This document shows positions 22,752 to 32,187 of a stretch of DNA of 64,000 bases, in pieces. The translations under genes were made by a program, and so were the position numbers. The first letter of the stretch is position 1. Each line of letters opens with the position of its first letter. The stretch is from XBB1006 sp051877515 (GTDB taxonomy: Bacteria > Bacillota > Clostridia > Lachnospirales > Lachnospiraceae), in contig JBJEIY010000017.1 of assembly GCA_051877515.1 (NCBI GenBank), positions 62,001 through 126,000 on the forward strand. Reading direction: 5' to 3'. The notes below the pieces were generated by a model. That model saw only the letters and a program-made list of their open reading frames with translations. It had not been told where the DNA came from and did not search any database.

Positions 22752-24658
22752 AGCATGGATTTATAAAAGTCGCAGCTGTCACGCCCCAGGTTAAGGTGGC
22801 AGATGTGGCATATAATACAGATCAGATCCGTTTCTGGATGAAAAAAGCAGAGAAAGAGGGAGCACAGATCGTGGTTTTTCCGGAATTGTGTATTACCGGA
22901 TATACCTGTGGGGAGCTGTTTTTACAACAGTCTTTGTTGAAGGCGGCAAAACAGGCACTGTATGAACTGGCCGATTATACCAGAAAATTACAGGGAATCT
23001 TCTTCGTGGGCCTGCCTCTTACGTTAAACCATACGCTTTACAATGTTGCGGCTGCCCTGAGTGGCGGACAGGTGCTTGGTATTGTGCCCAAGTCTTACCT
23101 TCCAAATTATGCAGAGTTCTATGAAGCGCGCTATTTTACTTCGGGTAGAGAACTGGAAACGTTGTTAGATGGGGAGATTCCGGTGAGTACCCGACTGCTT
23201 TTTGCGGCAGAAGGAATGGAGAATGTTAAGATCGCTGCAGAAATCTGCGAAGATCTGTGGGTGGAAGAGCCGCCCAGCATTGAGCATGTGAAAGCAGGTG
23301 CTACGATTATAGTGAATCTGTCTGCCAGCGATGCGATCACAGGAAAGACTGCTTATCGCAGGGAACTGGTGACGGGACAGTCCGCAAGGTTAACCTGCGG
23401 ATACATCTATGCCAGTGCCGGAGAAGGGGAGTCCACAATGGATGTGGTGTATTCGGGACATAACCTTTTGGCGGAAAACGGAGTGTTATTAAAAGAAAGC
23501 CGGCAGTTTGATACGGGGCTTACCATGACGGAATTTGATGTGGAGCGTATCAGCTGTGAGCGCAGAAGAAGGAATACCTTCGAATCGGAGCAGGCAAACT
23601 GCTACGAAGAGTGCATGTTTGAACTGGATGAAAAAGTAACCGGGCTGACCCGTTATATAGATCCCGCACCTTTTGTACCCCATGGAGAAGAGAGCAGGCG
23701 GCAGCGATGTGAAGAGATCTTTCATATCCAGGCCCAGGGTCTGAAGAAACGTCTGCTCCATACCGGTTGCAAGTGTGCCGTGATAGGGATTTCCGGAGGA
23801 CTGGATTCTACGTTGGCATTGCTGGTTACCTCCAAAGCATTTGAGCTGTTAAATCTGGATCAAAAACAGATCCTGGCTGTGACCATGCCGGGATTCGGAA
23901 CGACAGACAGAACTTATGACAATGCCGTGACCATGGTAAAATCTCTGGGAGCCACCTTAAAGGAGGTTTCCATTCAGGATGCGGTGCGGCAGCATTTTAA
24001 AGATATCGGACAGGATGAAGCGGTGCATGATGTGACCTATGAAAATGGTCAGGCCAGAGAGCGTACCCAGATCCTGATGGATCTTGCCAATAAAAATGGC
24101 GGTATGGTGATCGGAACAGGAGATATGTCAGAGCTGGCTTTGGGATGGGCTACCTACAATGGAGATCATATGTCCATGTATGGTGTGAATGTTTCCATTC
24201 CCAAGACGCTGGTAAGACATTTGGTTAGCTATTATATGGATCTGTGTGAGGATCCGGTATTAAAGGCGGTATTGGCGGATGTGCTGGATACACCGGTAAG
24301 TCCTGAACTCCTGCCTCCGGAAGATGGGAAGATTGCCCAGAAAACGGAAGATCTGGTAGGACCATACGAACTTCATGATTTTATCTTGTATTATGTACTT
24401 CGTTTTGGCTTCAGCCCCGAAAAGATCTTTCGTCTGGCTAAGATCGCATTCGCAGGTGCGTATGAAGATGAGGTCATCTTAAAATGGATGGAGACATTCT
24501 ATCGAAGGTTTTTTGCCCAGCAGTTCAAACGTTCCTGCCTGCCGGATGGCCCAAAGGTAGGAAGTGTGGCGGTTTCCCCCAGAGGTGATCTGCGTATGCC
24601 CAGTGATGCCTGCGCATCCTTGTGGTTAGAGGAAGTAAAAAGACTGCAAAAAGACTAG
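22748..24658 (+). CDS. nadE: Glutamine-hydrolysing NAD+ synthase
   Basis: Last step of NAD biosynthesis: ATP-dependent amidation of deamido-NAD using glutamine-derived ammonia. The 636-residue protein joins an N-terminal nitrilase-type glutaminase and a C-terminal synthetase. The glutaminase has Glu46 in VVFPELCITGYTCGE, a Lys in IVPKSYLPNYAEFYEARYF and a Cys in EICEDLWV. The synthetase has ATP-binding loop GISGGLDSTLALLV at about 347-360 and MVIGTGDMSELALGWATYNG. It is the long, glutamine-dependent form. Translation is coupled to hslO through the ATGA overlap. Confidence 0.95.
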   Translation: MKHGFIKVAAVTPQVKVADVAYNTDQIRFWMKKAEKEGAQIVVFPELCITGYTCGELFLQQSLLKAAKQALYELADYTRKLQGIFFVGLPLTLNHTLYNVAAALSGGQVLGIVPKSYLPNYAEFYEARYFTSGRELETLLDGEIPVSTRLLFAAEGMENVKIAAEICEDLWVEEPPSIEHVKAGATIIVNLSASDAITGKTAYRRELVTGQSARLTCGYIYASAGEGESTMDVVYSGHNLLAENGVLLKESRQFDTGLTMTEFDVERISCERRRRNTFESEQANCYEECMFELDEKVTGLTRYIDPAPFVPHGEESRRQRCEEIFHIQAQGLKKRLLHTGCKCAVIGISGGLDSTLALLVTSKAFELLNLDQKQILAVTMPGFGTTDRTYDNAVTMVKSLGATLKEVSIQDAVRQHFKDIGQDEAVHDVTYENGQARERTQILMDLANKNGGMVIGTGDMSELALGWATYNGDHMSMYGVNVSIPKTLVRHLVSYYMDLCEDPVLKAVLADVLDTPVSPELLPPEDGKIAQKTEDLVGPYELHDFILYYVLRFGFSPEKIFRLAKIAFAGAYEDEVILKWMETFYRRFFAQQFKRSCLPDGPKVGSVAVSPRGDLRMPSDACASLWLEEVKRLQKD

Positions 24659-24680
24659 TCAAGTAAAGGTGTGACCGGAT

Positions 24681-25613
24681 TTGAGAAAGAAGATACAAAT
24701 AGGGATCTTTGTTTTTTTGGTGGGTATCAGTATTCTTTTCTTATGGGGAATCTGGTACATGCAATGCACGCAAAGACAGGAAAAAGCAGAAAAAAACAAT
24801 GAGATACAGTCTGATGCCGATCTGCAGGAGCCGGATTCCGAATGGCGGGAGGAGCACCCCATAGACTGGGACGCCTATTTTGAAGAGGGAGGTTATTTTG
24901 GGGATTATGGTGATAACAGTGTCAGTTATGCCTCCCAGGATGTTACGGGAATCAGGATCCAGGCAGAGTATGCAACCATTCATGTCAAGCATTCAGAAGA
25001 ATGCTCCCGGGTGGAAGTGTTTACCCAGATCGGAGATGACAGGGATGCCATCAGCTGTGGTCTGGAAGACGGGGTTTTAAATATCATCCAGGCCAATCTG
25101 GATGAGGATGCAAAGTCGGATGGCTCCTATATTGAAGTCACACTGCCATCAGGGAAAGAAATGGATTCCTTTCGCCTGGTACAACAGGCAGGTGCAACGT
25201 CACTTTCCATGAACGGAAAAATCCGGAATGTCCTTATTGATATGGATAGCGGGTCCATTATGGCAGATGATTTAAGCGGAAACAATCTGACAATGGATAT
25301 CAATGTAGCCAATGTGCATATCAAAAACGCAGCGTTTGCAAATGTTCAATTCTGTGTTCGGGAGGGAGTACTGCGTATTGATGAGCTGGATGTGGAAAAA
25401 CGTCTGGAGCTGTTAAACCATAATGGTAACATGAACCTGAACATGAAGAAAGAAAAGGAGAACTATCGGTTCGATGTTTCCAATGAAGACGGCAAGGTAA
25501 AGATCGATGGTGAGAAAACATGGCCGGAGAAAGACAATGACGACAGTAAGGCCCTGATTTTGATCCAGACAGAAACAGGAACAGTCTCCCTGACGACAAA
25601 GGAGACGGAGTAG
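24681..25613 (+). CDS. Membrane-anchored DUF4097-like beta-helix protein
   Basis: The 310-residue protein has an N-terminal membrane helix (IGIFVFLVGISILFLWGIWY), a polar linker and an extracellular beta-repeat domain from about residue 85. Its phrases (ATIHVKHSEECSRVEVFTQI, GVLNIIQANLDE, SIMADDLSGNNLTMDINVAN) resemble DUF4097/LiaG-like proteins. Such proteins often accompany envelope-stress systems, but no such partner is adjacent. The start is a TTG at 24681, nine bases after AAAGGTG; no ATG is available before the membrane helix. It lies 22 bases after nadE. Confidence 0.75.
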   Translation: MRKKIQIGIFVFLVGISILFLWGIWYMQCTQRQEKAEKNNEIQSDADLQEPDSEWREEHPIDWDAYFEEGGYFGDYGDNSVSYASQDVTGIRIQAEYATIHVKHSEECSRVEVFTQIGDDRDAISCGLEDGVLNIIQANLDEDAKSDGSYIEVTLPSGKEMDSFRLVQQAGATSLSMNGKIRNVLIDMDSGSIMADDLSGNNLTMDINVANVHIKNAAFANVQFCVREGVLRIDELDVEKRLELLNHNGNMNLNMKKEKENYRFDVSNEDGKVKIDGEKTWPEKDNDDSKALILIQTETGTVSLTTKETE

Positions 25614-25625
25614 GCAGAAAGAAAT

Positions 25626-25822
25626 GTCCTGCATATAGTTAATGAGTATAAAGAAAGAGTTGCCCTGCATCTGCTTAATGAGTATAAAGAAAGAGATGCC
25701 CTGCATATAGTTAATGAGTATAAAGAAAGAGTTGTTCTGAGCGATTTTGATGCGAAGCATCAACCAGCGAAGAACAACTCTTTCTCTCTCTACGCATCAA
25801 CCAGCGAAGAACAACTCTTTCT
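25626..25822. repeat. Degenerate ~36-bp tandem repeat array with inverted repeat
   Basis: Three tandem copies of a 36-base unit (cores start at 25628, 25664 and 25700; CCTGCAT...TTAATGAGTATAAAGAAAGAG) are followed by two copies of a 29-base unit at 25757-25785 and 25794-25822, spaced 37 bases. The end of the first block (AGAAAGAGTTGTTCT, 25724-25738) is the exact complement of the end of the second block (AGAACAACTCTTTCT, 25771-25785), and the inner GATGC-GAA-GCATC extends the hairpin. The leftward gene ends just to the right, so the hairpin could also serve as its terminator. Confidence 0.8.
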
Positions 25823-25841
25823 TTTATATTTTATATTTCAT

Positions 25842-26402
25842 TTAGCCAAGGATCACATCTCTCAAATCATTAATCTTGGTCAGGATCGGTACCAGTACTA
25901 CACATAATACAACAGCCACCAGCCCCTGGGCAAGATTATAAGGGATGCCGGTCAGTGAGGTTGCAACTGCGGTAGCAAAATTCGGGTTTTCACTTCCTGT
26001 GATCATGAACAATCCAACCTCATAAAGGAAATAACCTAAGACCATCACAAGCTCAGCTACAATACTGGACAGGATTAAGACCGGATACAGAGCAGCTTTA
26101 CTCTGCGCTTTTTTCTTCAATCTATGGAACAGTAAACCGCATACAAGGGCACACAATGCCTTGATCACAAAGGTGCCCGGAACATACAGGGGATAACCGT
26201 TGATCACATCTGCCATCATGGATCCGATTCCGGCAGCCAGACTTCCGTATACCGGTCCTAAAATGATTCCGCTAAAAAGTACCAATGCATCTCCAAGATG
26301 CACATATCCTAAGGTCGGACCGGAAGGAATGTGGATCATGGTTGCGATGCAGCAAAGAGCTGCGAATAAAGCAGCAAGCACGAGTTTCTTTGTTTTTTCC
26401 AT
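25842..26402 (-). CDS. ECF transporter S component
   Basis: Substrate-binding membrane subunit of an energy-coupling-factor vitamin importer. The 186-residue protein has about five to six hydrophobic segments. The N-terminus KLVLAALFAALCCIATMIHI is followed by GYVHLGDALVLFSGIILGPV and YGSLAAGIGSMMADVINGYP, a pattern typical of the S-component family (PF07155/DUF1393-like). The energising T and A subunits are not in the window, as is usual for group II ECF systems that share one module. The substrate cannot be told from the sequence. GGAGG precedes the ATG. It is a single leftward gene that ends at the repeat array. Confidence 0.88.
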   Translation of the reverse strand: MEKTKKLVLAALFAALCCIATMIHIPSGPTLGYVHLGDALVLFSGIILGPVYGSLAAGIGSMMADVINGYPLYVPGTFVIKALCALVCGLLFHRLKKKAQSKAALYPVLILSSIVAELVMVLGYFLYEVGLFMITGSENPNFATAVATSLTGIPYNLAQGLVAVVLCVVLVPILTKINDLRDVILG

Positions 26403-26553
26403 TATTATATACCTCCAATTTATGCTTTCTAAATATCATTCAATACTATACAACAACGATGGCTTGGTTAGAATATCCAATTTTTACAAAAAGAACAGTA
26501 CCAATTTTATTTGTTAAATTTAAGAAAAAAGAACGTAAAATTTGTAGAATCGT

Positions 26554-26581
26554 TTGATTTTTGGCTGGAATATGGTAAAAT
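26554..26581 (+). promoter_or_regulatory. Candidate promoter of the hybrid kinase operon
   Basis: TTGATT at 26554-26559 and TAAAAT at 26576-26581 are separated by 16 bases, 53 bases before the kinase start codon. Upstream lies AT-rich DNA between two divergent genes with no other structure recognised. Confidence 0.5.
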
Positions 26582-26634
26582 GTAGATTGATTTAGGAAAT
26601 ATAAAAGAAAGTCTTTTGATTATGGGGAGGAAAG

Positions 26635-29487
26635 ATGGTCTTTTTCATTTCAATTTGTGAGCTGATCACCCTGTGGGTGGCCGGTGCTTCGTTGTATCAT
26701 TTGATCAAAGGTGAGACCTCCAGGGAGCAGAAGCTGATGATGATATTGCTGCTACTTGGAATTATCCACAATATCGGCGTGTTGATCGAAGTGAATTCTG
26801 TCACACTGGAAGGTGCCTTAAATGCCAATATGGTGGAGTATGTGGGAAGTACTTTCTATCCGCTGGCATTTCTGATGTTTGTTTCCCTGCACTGTAACCG
26901 GAGAGTTCCGGACTGGATCACACGACTGATTTTTATTCTGGATATGCTTGTGATCTTTGCTGTATGGAGCAACGATTATACACATCTATACTATAAAACA
27001 GTAACATCGGTTACGGATTCCCGGTTTCATATGGAGGTGGAATACGGACCATTACATGGGTTGTACTTTTTCTGCATTCTGGTCCCCTATATTCTTGCCG
27101 TCATCATAGCAGCAGGGGAGATTCGAAGAGAGGAAGAGATACATCGGCGCAGGATTCTGATCACCATTACAAGTATTTCCGCGATGCCGGTGCTTTCCAT
27201 GTTCTTATACTGGCTATGCCCGCTGATCACCTTTGATGTTACCCCAATGGTAGCCACCTGGGTAGTGATCATTTCTATTTTTCTATTGAACCAGACACAG
27301 GGATTTGATATTAACCGTCTGGTTTCCCGGAAGGTACTGGAAGTTATGGATGATGGTGTCATAACGCTGGATAGTGCAATGAAGATCCTGACTGTAAATG
27401 ATGCTGCCGTGGACATTTTTCCGGAGCTGAAAAATGTGGAGGAAGGTACCAGCATCGAGCAGATTGAAGGATTTCCCATGGAAATTGTTCTGGCGTCCGG
27501 GAAAAACGAGTTTCAGTTAAACGGAAAATACTATGAGGGTCATTTAAATGTGGTAAGGGACAGCTATGATGTGATCCGCGGTTACGTGATCCTGATCTTT
27601 GATGAGACGGAGATGTATCAGTTTTTGGGAGAGATCATGAGGATGAAAGAAGAGGCGGATGAAGCGAGCAAGGCTAAAAGTGATTTTCTTGCCAATATGT
27701 CCCACGAAATCAGGACACCTATGAATGCCATCATCGGCCTGAGCGAACTGATCATAGAAGAAAGTATGGGAAGAAAGGTGTATGATTTTGCCCTGGATAT
27801 CAAAAATGCCTGCAACAGTCTGCTTACCATAGTGAATAATGTCCTGGATATTTCCAAAGTGGAAGCCGGAAAGATGGAGCTGCGGGAACAGGAATATGCA
27901 GTAGAGGACCTGATACACGATATTCATGGAATCATGAGGATCGTAGCGGCAGAACACGGATTGTCCATGCGGTGCAATATCAATGAAAAAATGCCATATC
28001 TGCTTTACGGCGATGACGGAAAAATACGGCAGATCATTATCAATCTTTTAAATAATGCCATAAAATTTACCCGGAAAGGGCAGGTCAGTCTGACGGTGGA
28101 CTACGAACTTCTGGATGAGGACAGGATTCTGATGATCATTATCGTGGAAGATACAGGAATCGGTATCAAAAAAGAAGACATGGATAAGATCTTCGAGAAC
28201 TTCCAACAGGTTAACACCAGAAAAAACCGTGAGGTAGAGGGAACCGGTCTGGGTCTTGCCATTGTAAAAAAACTGTCGGAGCTTATGGACGGAACGGTCC
28301 AGGTAGACAGTGTATACGGACAGGGTACCAGGTTTCAGATCAGCATTCCTCAAAAAGTGGCAGATGCCATACCGATTGAAGAGAGTGCGCTTTTTGTAGC
28401 GGAAAAAAGTGAGGAAGAAAAAGAATCGTTTAAATGTCCGTCCAGTCAGATCCTGATCGTGGATGACAACCGCATTAATCTTAAAGTAGCCGCCGGTCTG
28501 ATTGAGTTTTACGGTGCCAGGATTGATGAGGCAAAAAGCGGTGCGGAAGCCATTGAGAAGGTAAAAGAAAAGAAATACGATATGATCTTCATGGACCATA
28601 TGATGCCGGAAATGGATGGCGTGGAGGCCGTTGGTATTATCCGGACCCAGTGTGGGGAAAATGGACGGGCGCCTGCGATCATTGCATTAACGGCCAACGT
28701 TATTAAGGGAACAAGGGAGATGTTTCTGGAAAACGGATTCCAGGCTTTTCTGCCTAAGCCGATTGAAAAAGAGCAGCTGCACGAAATCATGTCAACCTTT
28801 ATTCCGGAAAAAGATAAGGTGCCGGATAATACTACTACAGTCGCAGAAGAATTTACGGAAGAAGATGTGCAGCAGCTTGCCATGGAAGGCGTGGATGTCA
28901 GAACGGGACTTTCCCTTCGCAAAGAGGGTGTGAAATCTTATCTGGAACTTCTGGAATTGTTCTATACGGATGGATTGGAGAAGGTCATCTTTATAGGCCA
29001 GCTGGCAGATGCAGAGGATTATAAAAATTATGAGATCGAGGTGCATGCCCTGAAAAGCGCCGCTGCAAATATCGGTGCGCTGGAATTGTCCGGCATGGCC
29101 AAGGCGAACGAATATGCAGCCAGGGATGGCAGGGAAGAGTTTATCCAGGATAATTACGAGACACTTCTAGAAGAATACGATGCAGTATTGGGAGAAATCG
29201 AACGGGTATTACGCAAGTTTGGCAGACTGGGAGACGATGATAATGAGGATGAAAGTCTGCCGACCTTACCGGAGACGGTATTGATCGGTAGAATCGAGGA
29301 CATTTTAGCCAGTCTGGAGGATTTCAAGCCGAAGGATGCAGCCCATAAAGTGGATGAGCTTCTGGAGTACAGAGTAGGAATGGAAACAAGGAAGGTCCTT
29401 CAAAATATCAGAACAAAACTAAAGCTGTATGATGATGATGCAGCAGAGGAATTATTACATGAATTATTAGATGTATTATACCTTTAG
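26635..29487 (+). CDS. Hybrid sensor histidine kinase with REC and Hpt domains
   Basis: Membrane sensor of 950 residues. About seven hydrophobic segments in residues 1-215 fit the 7TM kinase N-terminus, followed by a PAS-like region (about 225-335). The H-box SDFLANMSHEIRTPMNAIIG carries phosphoacceptor His357. ATPase motifs are the N-box IINLLNNAIKFT, DTGIGI and GTGLGLAIVKKL. A receiver domain has Asp654 in MIFMDHMMPEMDG, and an Hpt domain has His804 in EVHALKSAAANIG. The last 65-70 residues form a helical module repeated in the next gene's product. GGGGAGG precedes the ATG. The signal sensed is unknown. Confidence 0.92.
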   Translation: MVFFISICELITLWVAGASLYHLIKGETSREQKLMMILLLLGIIHNIGVLIEVNSVTLEGALNANMVEYVGSTFYPLAFLMFVSLHCNRRVPDWITRLIFILDMLVIFAVWSNDYTHLYYKTVTSVTDSRFHMEVEYGPLHGLYFFCILVPYILAVIIAAGEIRREEEIHRRRILITITSISAMPVLSMFLYWLCPLITFDVTPMVATWVVIISIFLLNQTQGFDINRLVSRKVLEVMDDGVITLDSAMKILTVNDAAVDIFPELKNVEEGTSIEQIEGFPMEIVLASGKNEFQLNGKYYEGHLNVVRDSYDVIRGYVILIFDETEMYQFLGEIMRMKEEADEASKAKSDFLANMSHEIRTPMNAIIGLSELIIEESMGRKVYDFALDIKNACNSLLTIVNNVLDISKVEAGKMELREQEYAVEDLIHDIHGIMRIVAAEHGLSMRCNINEKMPYLLYGDDGKIRQIIINLLNNAIKFTRKGQVSLTVDYELLDEDRILMIIIVEDTGIGIKKEDMDKIFENFQQVNTRKNREVEGTGLGLAIVKKLSELMDGTVQVDSVYGQGTRFQISIPQKVADAIPIEESALFVAEKSEEEKESFKCPSSQILIVDDNRINLKVAAGLIEFYGARIDEAKSGAEAIEKVKEKKYDMIFMDHMMPEMDGVEAVGIIRTQCGENGRAPAIIALTANVIKGTREMFLENGFQAFLPKPIEKEQLHEIMSTFIPEKDKVPDNTTTVAEEFTEEDVQQLAMEGVDVRTGLSLRKEGVKSYLELLELFYTDGLEKVIFIGQLADAEDYKNYEIEVHALKSAAANIGALELSGMAKANEYAARDGREEFIQDNYETLLEEYDAVLGEIERVLRKFGRLGDDDNEDESLPTLPETVLIGRIEDILASLEDFKPKDAAHKVDELLEYRVGMETRKVLQNIRTKLKLYDDDAAEELLHELLDVLYL

Positions 29488-29495
29488 GAGGAAGT

Positions 29496-30437
29496 ATGTT
29501 TGAGAGAATGAAAATCATGGTGGTGGATGATAATACGGTTAATCTTGCCACAGTGGAACAGGATCTGAAAGACAAATACGAAGTGATTCCTATGATCTCC
29601 GGAAGACGGGCGATTAAGTACCTGTATCGTGACAAGGTGGATCTGATCCTTCTGGATGTGCAGATGCCCATTATGGATGGAATCGAAACACTTCGGGAAA
29701 TCAGGACGCAACCTAATGGAACCACGGTGCCGGTGATTTTTCTGACATCCAAGAAAGATAAGGGGACCGTCATAGAGGGCAGTAAACTGGGTATCATGGA
29801 TTTTATCACAAAGCCGTTTGAGGCAGACGACCTGCAGATCAGGATTGAACGGGTGTTTAAGCGTCTGGGTAAGCTTCCCATGGAAGAGGAGGAATTGCTT
29901 TTCCGGATGAAGGAGATTGTGAAAGATATCAAGGCAGAACGGAGCAAGGCAGCAATCTTTAAAATGGATGAGGTGCTGGGATATCAGATTAATGATGAGA
30001 TCTGTGGCCGGATCAAGAATGCCAAGACAAAGATGGAGGACGGTGCCAAGGAGGCATCTTTAAGTATGGTGGAACGGGTGGTACGTCTGCTGGAACGAAA
30101 CATGAGTTCTTCCGGCAAACATTCTGCCATGCCCATCACCAGCGGAGAGATCAATGCCAGGCTGGTATATATTCTGGATAATCTTACCAACTTCAATCTT
30201 CGGGATTCCATCAACAAAGTTGCGGAACTTCTAAAATACGAGATTCCTGATTATGTTGCGGAAGATCTGCTGATCATCAAGGAAAAGCTGGAAGAGTATG
30301 ATGATGAAGAGGCAGAGGAGTTGGTCCGTGCACTTTTAGAAAAAATGAAGCAGCATAACAGTGTGGGAAGAAAGAAAGAAGAAACGGGAAAAACAGATGT
30401 AGAAGGAAATGGATATCATTATAACCGATTGCTTTAA
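29496..30437 (+). CDS. Response regulator with non-DNA-binding helical output
   Basis: The 313-residue protein starts nine bases after the hybrid kinase and is probably its partner. Residues 1-125 are a receiver domain with acidic DD near the start (VVDDN), phosphoacceptor Asp in LILLDVQMPIMDG near residue 54 and a conserved Lys in FITKPFEADD. The remaining part is helical and lacks a recognisable DNA-binding, GGDEF, HD-GYP or methylesterase domain. Its C-terminal module (about 218-286; KVAELLKYEIP, then IKEKLEEYDDEEAEELVRAL) resembles the end of the kinase. Output is therefore likely protein-protein interaction; that is inference. Confidence 0.88.
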   Translation: MFERMKIMVVDDNTVNLATVEQDLKDKYEVIPMISGRRAIKYLYRDKVDLILLDVQMPIMDGIETLREIRTQPNGTTVPVIFLTSKKDKGTVIEGSKLGIMDFITKPFEADDLQIRIERVFKRLGKLPMEEEELLFRMKEIVKDIKAERSKAAIFKMDEVLGYQINDEICGRIKNAKTKMEDGAKEASLSMVERVVRLLERNMSSSGKHSAMPITSGEINARLVYILDNLTNFNLRDSINKVAELLKYEIPDYVAEDLLIIKEKLEEYDDEEAEELVRALLEKMKQHNSVGRKKEETGKTDVEGNGYHYNRLL

Positions 30438-30452
30438 AAACAGGCATTCAAC

Positions 30453-30485
30453 AGGCATACAGGGTTTGTACTGTATGCCTTTTTG
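30453..30485 (+). terminator. Terminator after the response regulator
   Basis: AGGCATACAG (30453-30462) and CTGTATGCCT (30471-30480) form a perfect ten-base stem with an eight-base loop, followed by a T-run. Confidence 0.9.
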
Positions 30486-30519
30486 CATATATTGTAAAAA
30501 ATGAAGAGAGATGCAGAAA

Positions 30520-32127
30520 ATGAGTGAAACAACAGACCGGGAAGTGATCGTACAATATGTGGGAAACGGAGAGGAATTATTTGAGAACAGAGTAACATCT
30601 TATCAGGAGCTGCTGGGTGGTTATGCCATTGTTATGGCTGATCCGGAACAGATCCGTCAGTTAACAAAGGATGATCGGATTCTGGATCTGGAGTATCCCA
30701 GAGATGTATACTATGAAAGTTTTTTATCCGCCTGTCAGGTATCGGGTCTTTCTTCCATTTGTCCGGAAAGGGAGAATGATCTGAAAGGAAGAGGGGTGAT
30801 CATGGCCTATCTGGATTCCGGCATCGATTACCGTCATCCGGAGTTTTTAAATGAGGATGGGACGACGAGGATTCTGGAAATCGTAGATCTGTCAACCGGA
30901 TCAAAGACGGTGTACAGCCGGGAACAGATCAACGAAGCACTGCTCCTGCCAAGGCAGGAGGGAAACAGAATCGTGCCACAGACGGATGGATCCGGTCACG
31001 GAACCCATGTGGCGGGAATCGGATCCGGCAACTCAGGAGTGGCATCGGAATCCGGGATCGTTATGGTGAAACTGGGAAGAGGGGAAAGGCAGTTTTCAAG
31101 AACCTCAGAGCTGATGCTGGGAATGGATCATTGTATCCGCATGGCGATGCAGAAAAACCAGCCTATGGTGATCAATATCAGCTATGGGAATAACTATGGT
31201 GCCCACAATGGTACTGCAATGACAGAACGCTATCTGGATCAGGTTTTAAACTATGCAAAGGCTGTAATCGTAGTGGGCAGTGGAAACGAAGGAGGCAGAA
31301 ACGGTCATTTTTCCCGGGAGGTATCTGCGCAGGATAAGGTGATCGCTGAGTTTTCCATAGGAGAATATCAAAAAGGTTTTGGTTTTAGTCTGTTTAAGGA
31401 TTTTAAACCGGATATGGGTCTAAGGATCCTGCCACCGGGTGAACAGTGGATCGAACTGGATCTTAACAGGAGCAATGCCCTATATAAGATTCCTGGCGGT
31501 ATGCTTTCCGTATATAATAAAACACCTTCACCCCATGTTTTGTTTCAGGAAGTATATCTGGAATTGCAGCCGGAAGAGGAATATCTGTCTTCCGGATTAT
31601 GGCAGATGGAGATCCGAACCACCCAGCGTGAGCCCTGGCAGGTGGATATCTGGTTTCCGGTATCTGAGAGTCTGGCTCTGCAAACAGGTTTCTTACGTCC
31701 GTCACCCCAGACCACATTGACCATTCCTTCCAGTGCAGGCAGGGCGGTTACCGTGGGAGCCTATGATACCGGACTGGGGCAGGTGGCTGCTTTTTCCGGG
31801 CGTGGTTATACCTGGAATGACCATCTTGTAAAGCCGGATCTGGTGGCACCGGGAGTGGGAATCCTGTCAGCGGCACCGGGAGGCGGATATTCCAGACGAA
31901 CCGGCACCAGCATGGCGACTCCTTTTGTGTCCGGTGCAGCGGCACTGATCATGGAATGGGGAATTGTCCGGGGAAGAGATCCCTTCCTCTACGCAGATAA
32001 AGTAAAGGCATATCTGATCAAAGGAGCGAAACAGATCACAGAGTATACACAGTACCCAAACGAAAGAGCCGGCTGGGGAGCTCTATGTATTCTGAATACT
32101 TTGAAAGAAATTCCATATAACTCTTGA
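30520..32127 (+). CDS. Subtilisin-like S8 protease, Csp (germination protease) type
   Basis: The 535-residue serine protease has the complete subtilase triad: Asp99 in AYLDSGIDYRHPEF, His160 in DGSGHGTHVAGIGSG and Ser464 in GTSMATPFVSGAAALIMEWG. There is no signal peptide. The long stretch between the His and Ser blocks, the opening YAIVMADPEQIRQLTKDDRI prodomain-like region and phrases such as KPDLVAPGVGI, TVGAYDTG and YPNERAGWGAL fit the clostridial CspB/CspBA group with a jelly-roll insert. In clostridial spores such proteases activate the cortex hydrolase SleC. The ATG at 30520 has better ribosome binding site spacing than the one at 30511. Confidence 0.88.
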   Translation: MSETTDREVIVQYVGNGEELFENRVTSYQELLGGYAIVMADPEQIRQLTKDDRILDLEYPRDVYYESFLSACQVSGLSSICPERENDLKGRGVIMAYLDSGIDYRHPEFLNEDGTTRILEIVDLSTGSKTVYSREQINEALLLPRQEGNRIVPQTDGSGHGTHVAGIGSGNSGVASESGIVMVKLGRGERQFSRTSELMLGMDHCIRMAMQKNQPMVINISYGNNYGAHNGTAMTERYLDQVLNYAKAVIVVGSGNEGGRNGHFSREVSAQDKVIAEFSIGEYQKGFGFSLFKDFKPDMGLRILPPGEQWIELDLNRSNALYKIPGGMLSVYNKTPSPHVLFQEVYLELQPEEEYLSSGLWQMEIRTTQREPWQVDIWFPVSESLALQTGFLRPSPQTTLTIPSSAGRAVTVGAYDTGLGQVAAFSGRGYTWNDHLVKPDLVAPGVGILSAAPGGGYSRRTGTSMATPFVSGAAALIMEWGIVRGRDPFLYADKVKAYLIKGAKQITEYTQYPNERAGWGALCILNTLKEIPYNS

Positions 32128-32187
32128 AAAAAATGGAAAAATAGTGCAAAATAAAGGAAGTGTCGTATAAAATTCAGACAGGAACAG

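Noticed and set aside
25626..25735. CRISPR array from the 36-base repeats
   Set aside because: The repeats are directly adjacent with no unique spacers, and no cas genes lie nearby.
25413..25763. Leftward ORF with SFFILINYMQ-like repeats
   Set aside because: It is the translation of the DNA repeat and runs into the antisense of the DUF4097-like gene; no ribosome binding site was seen.
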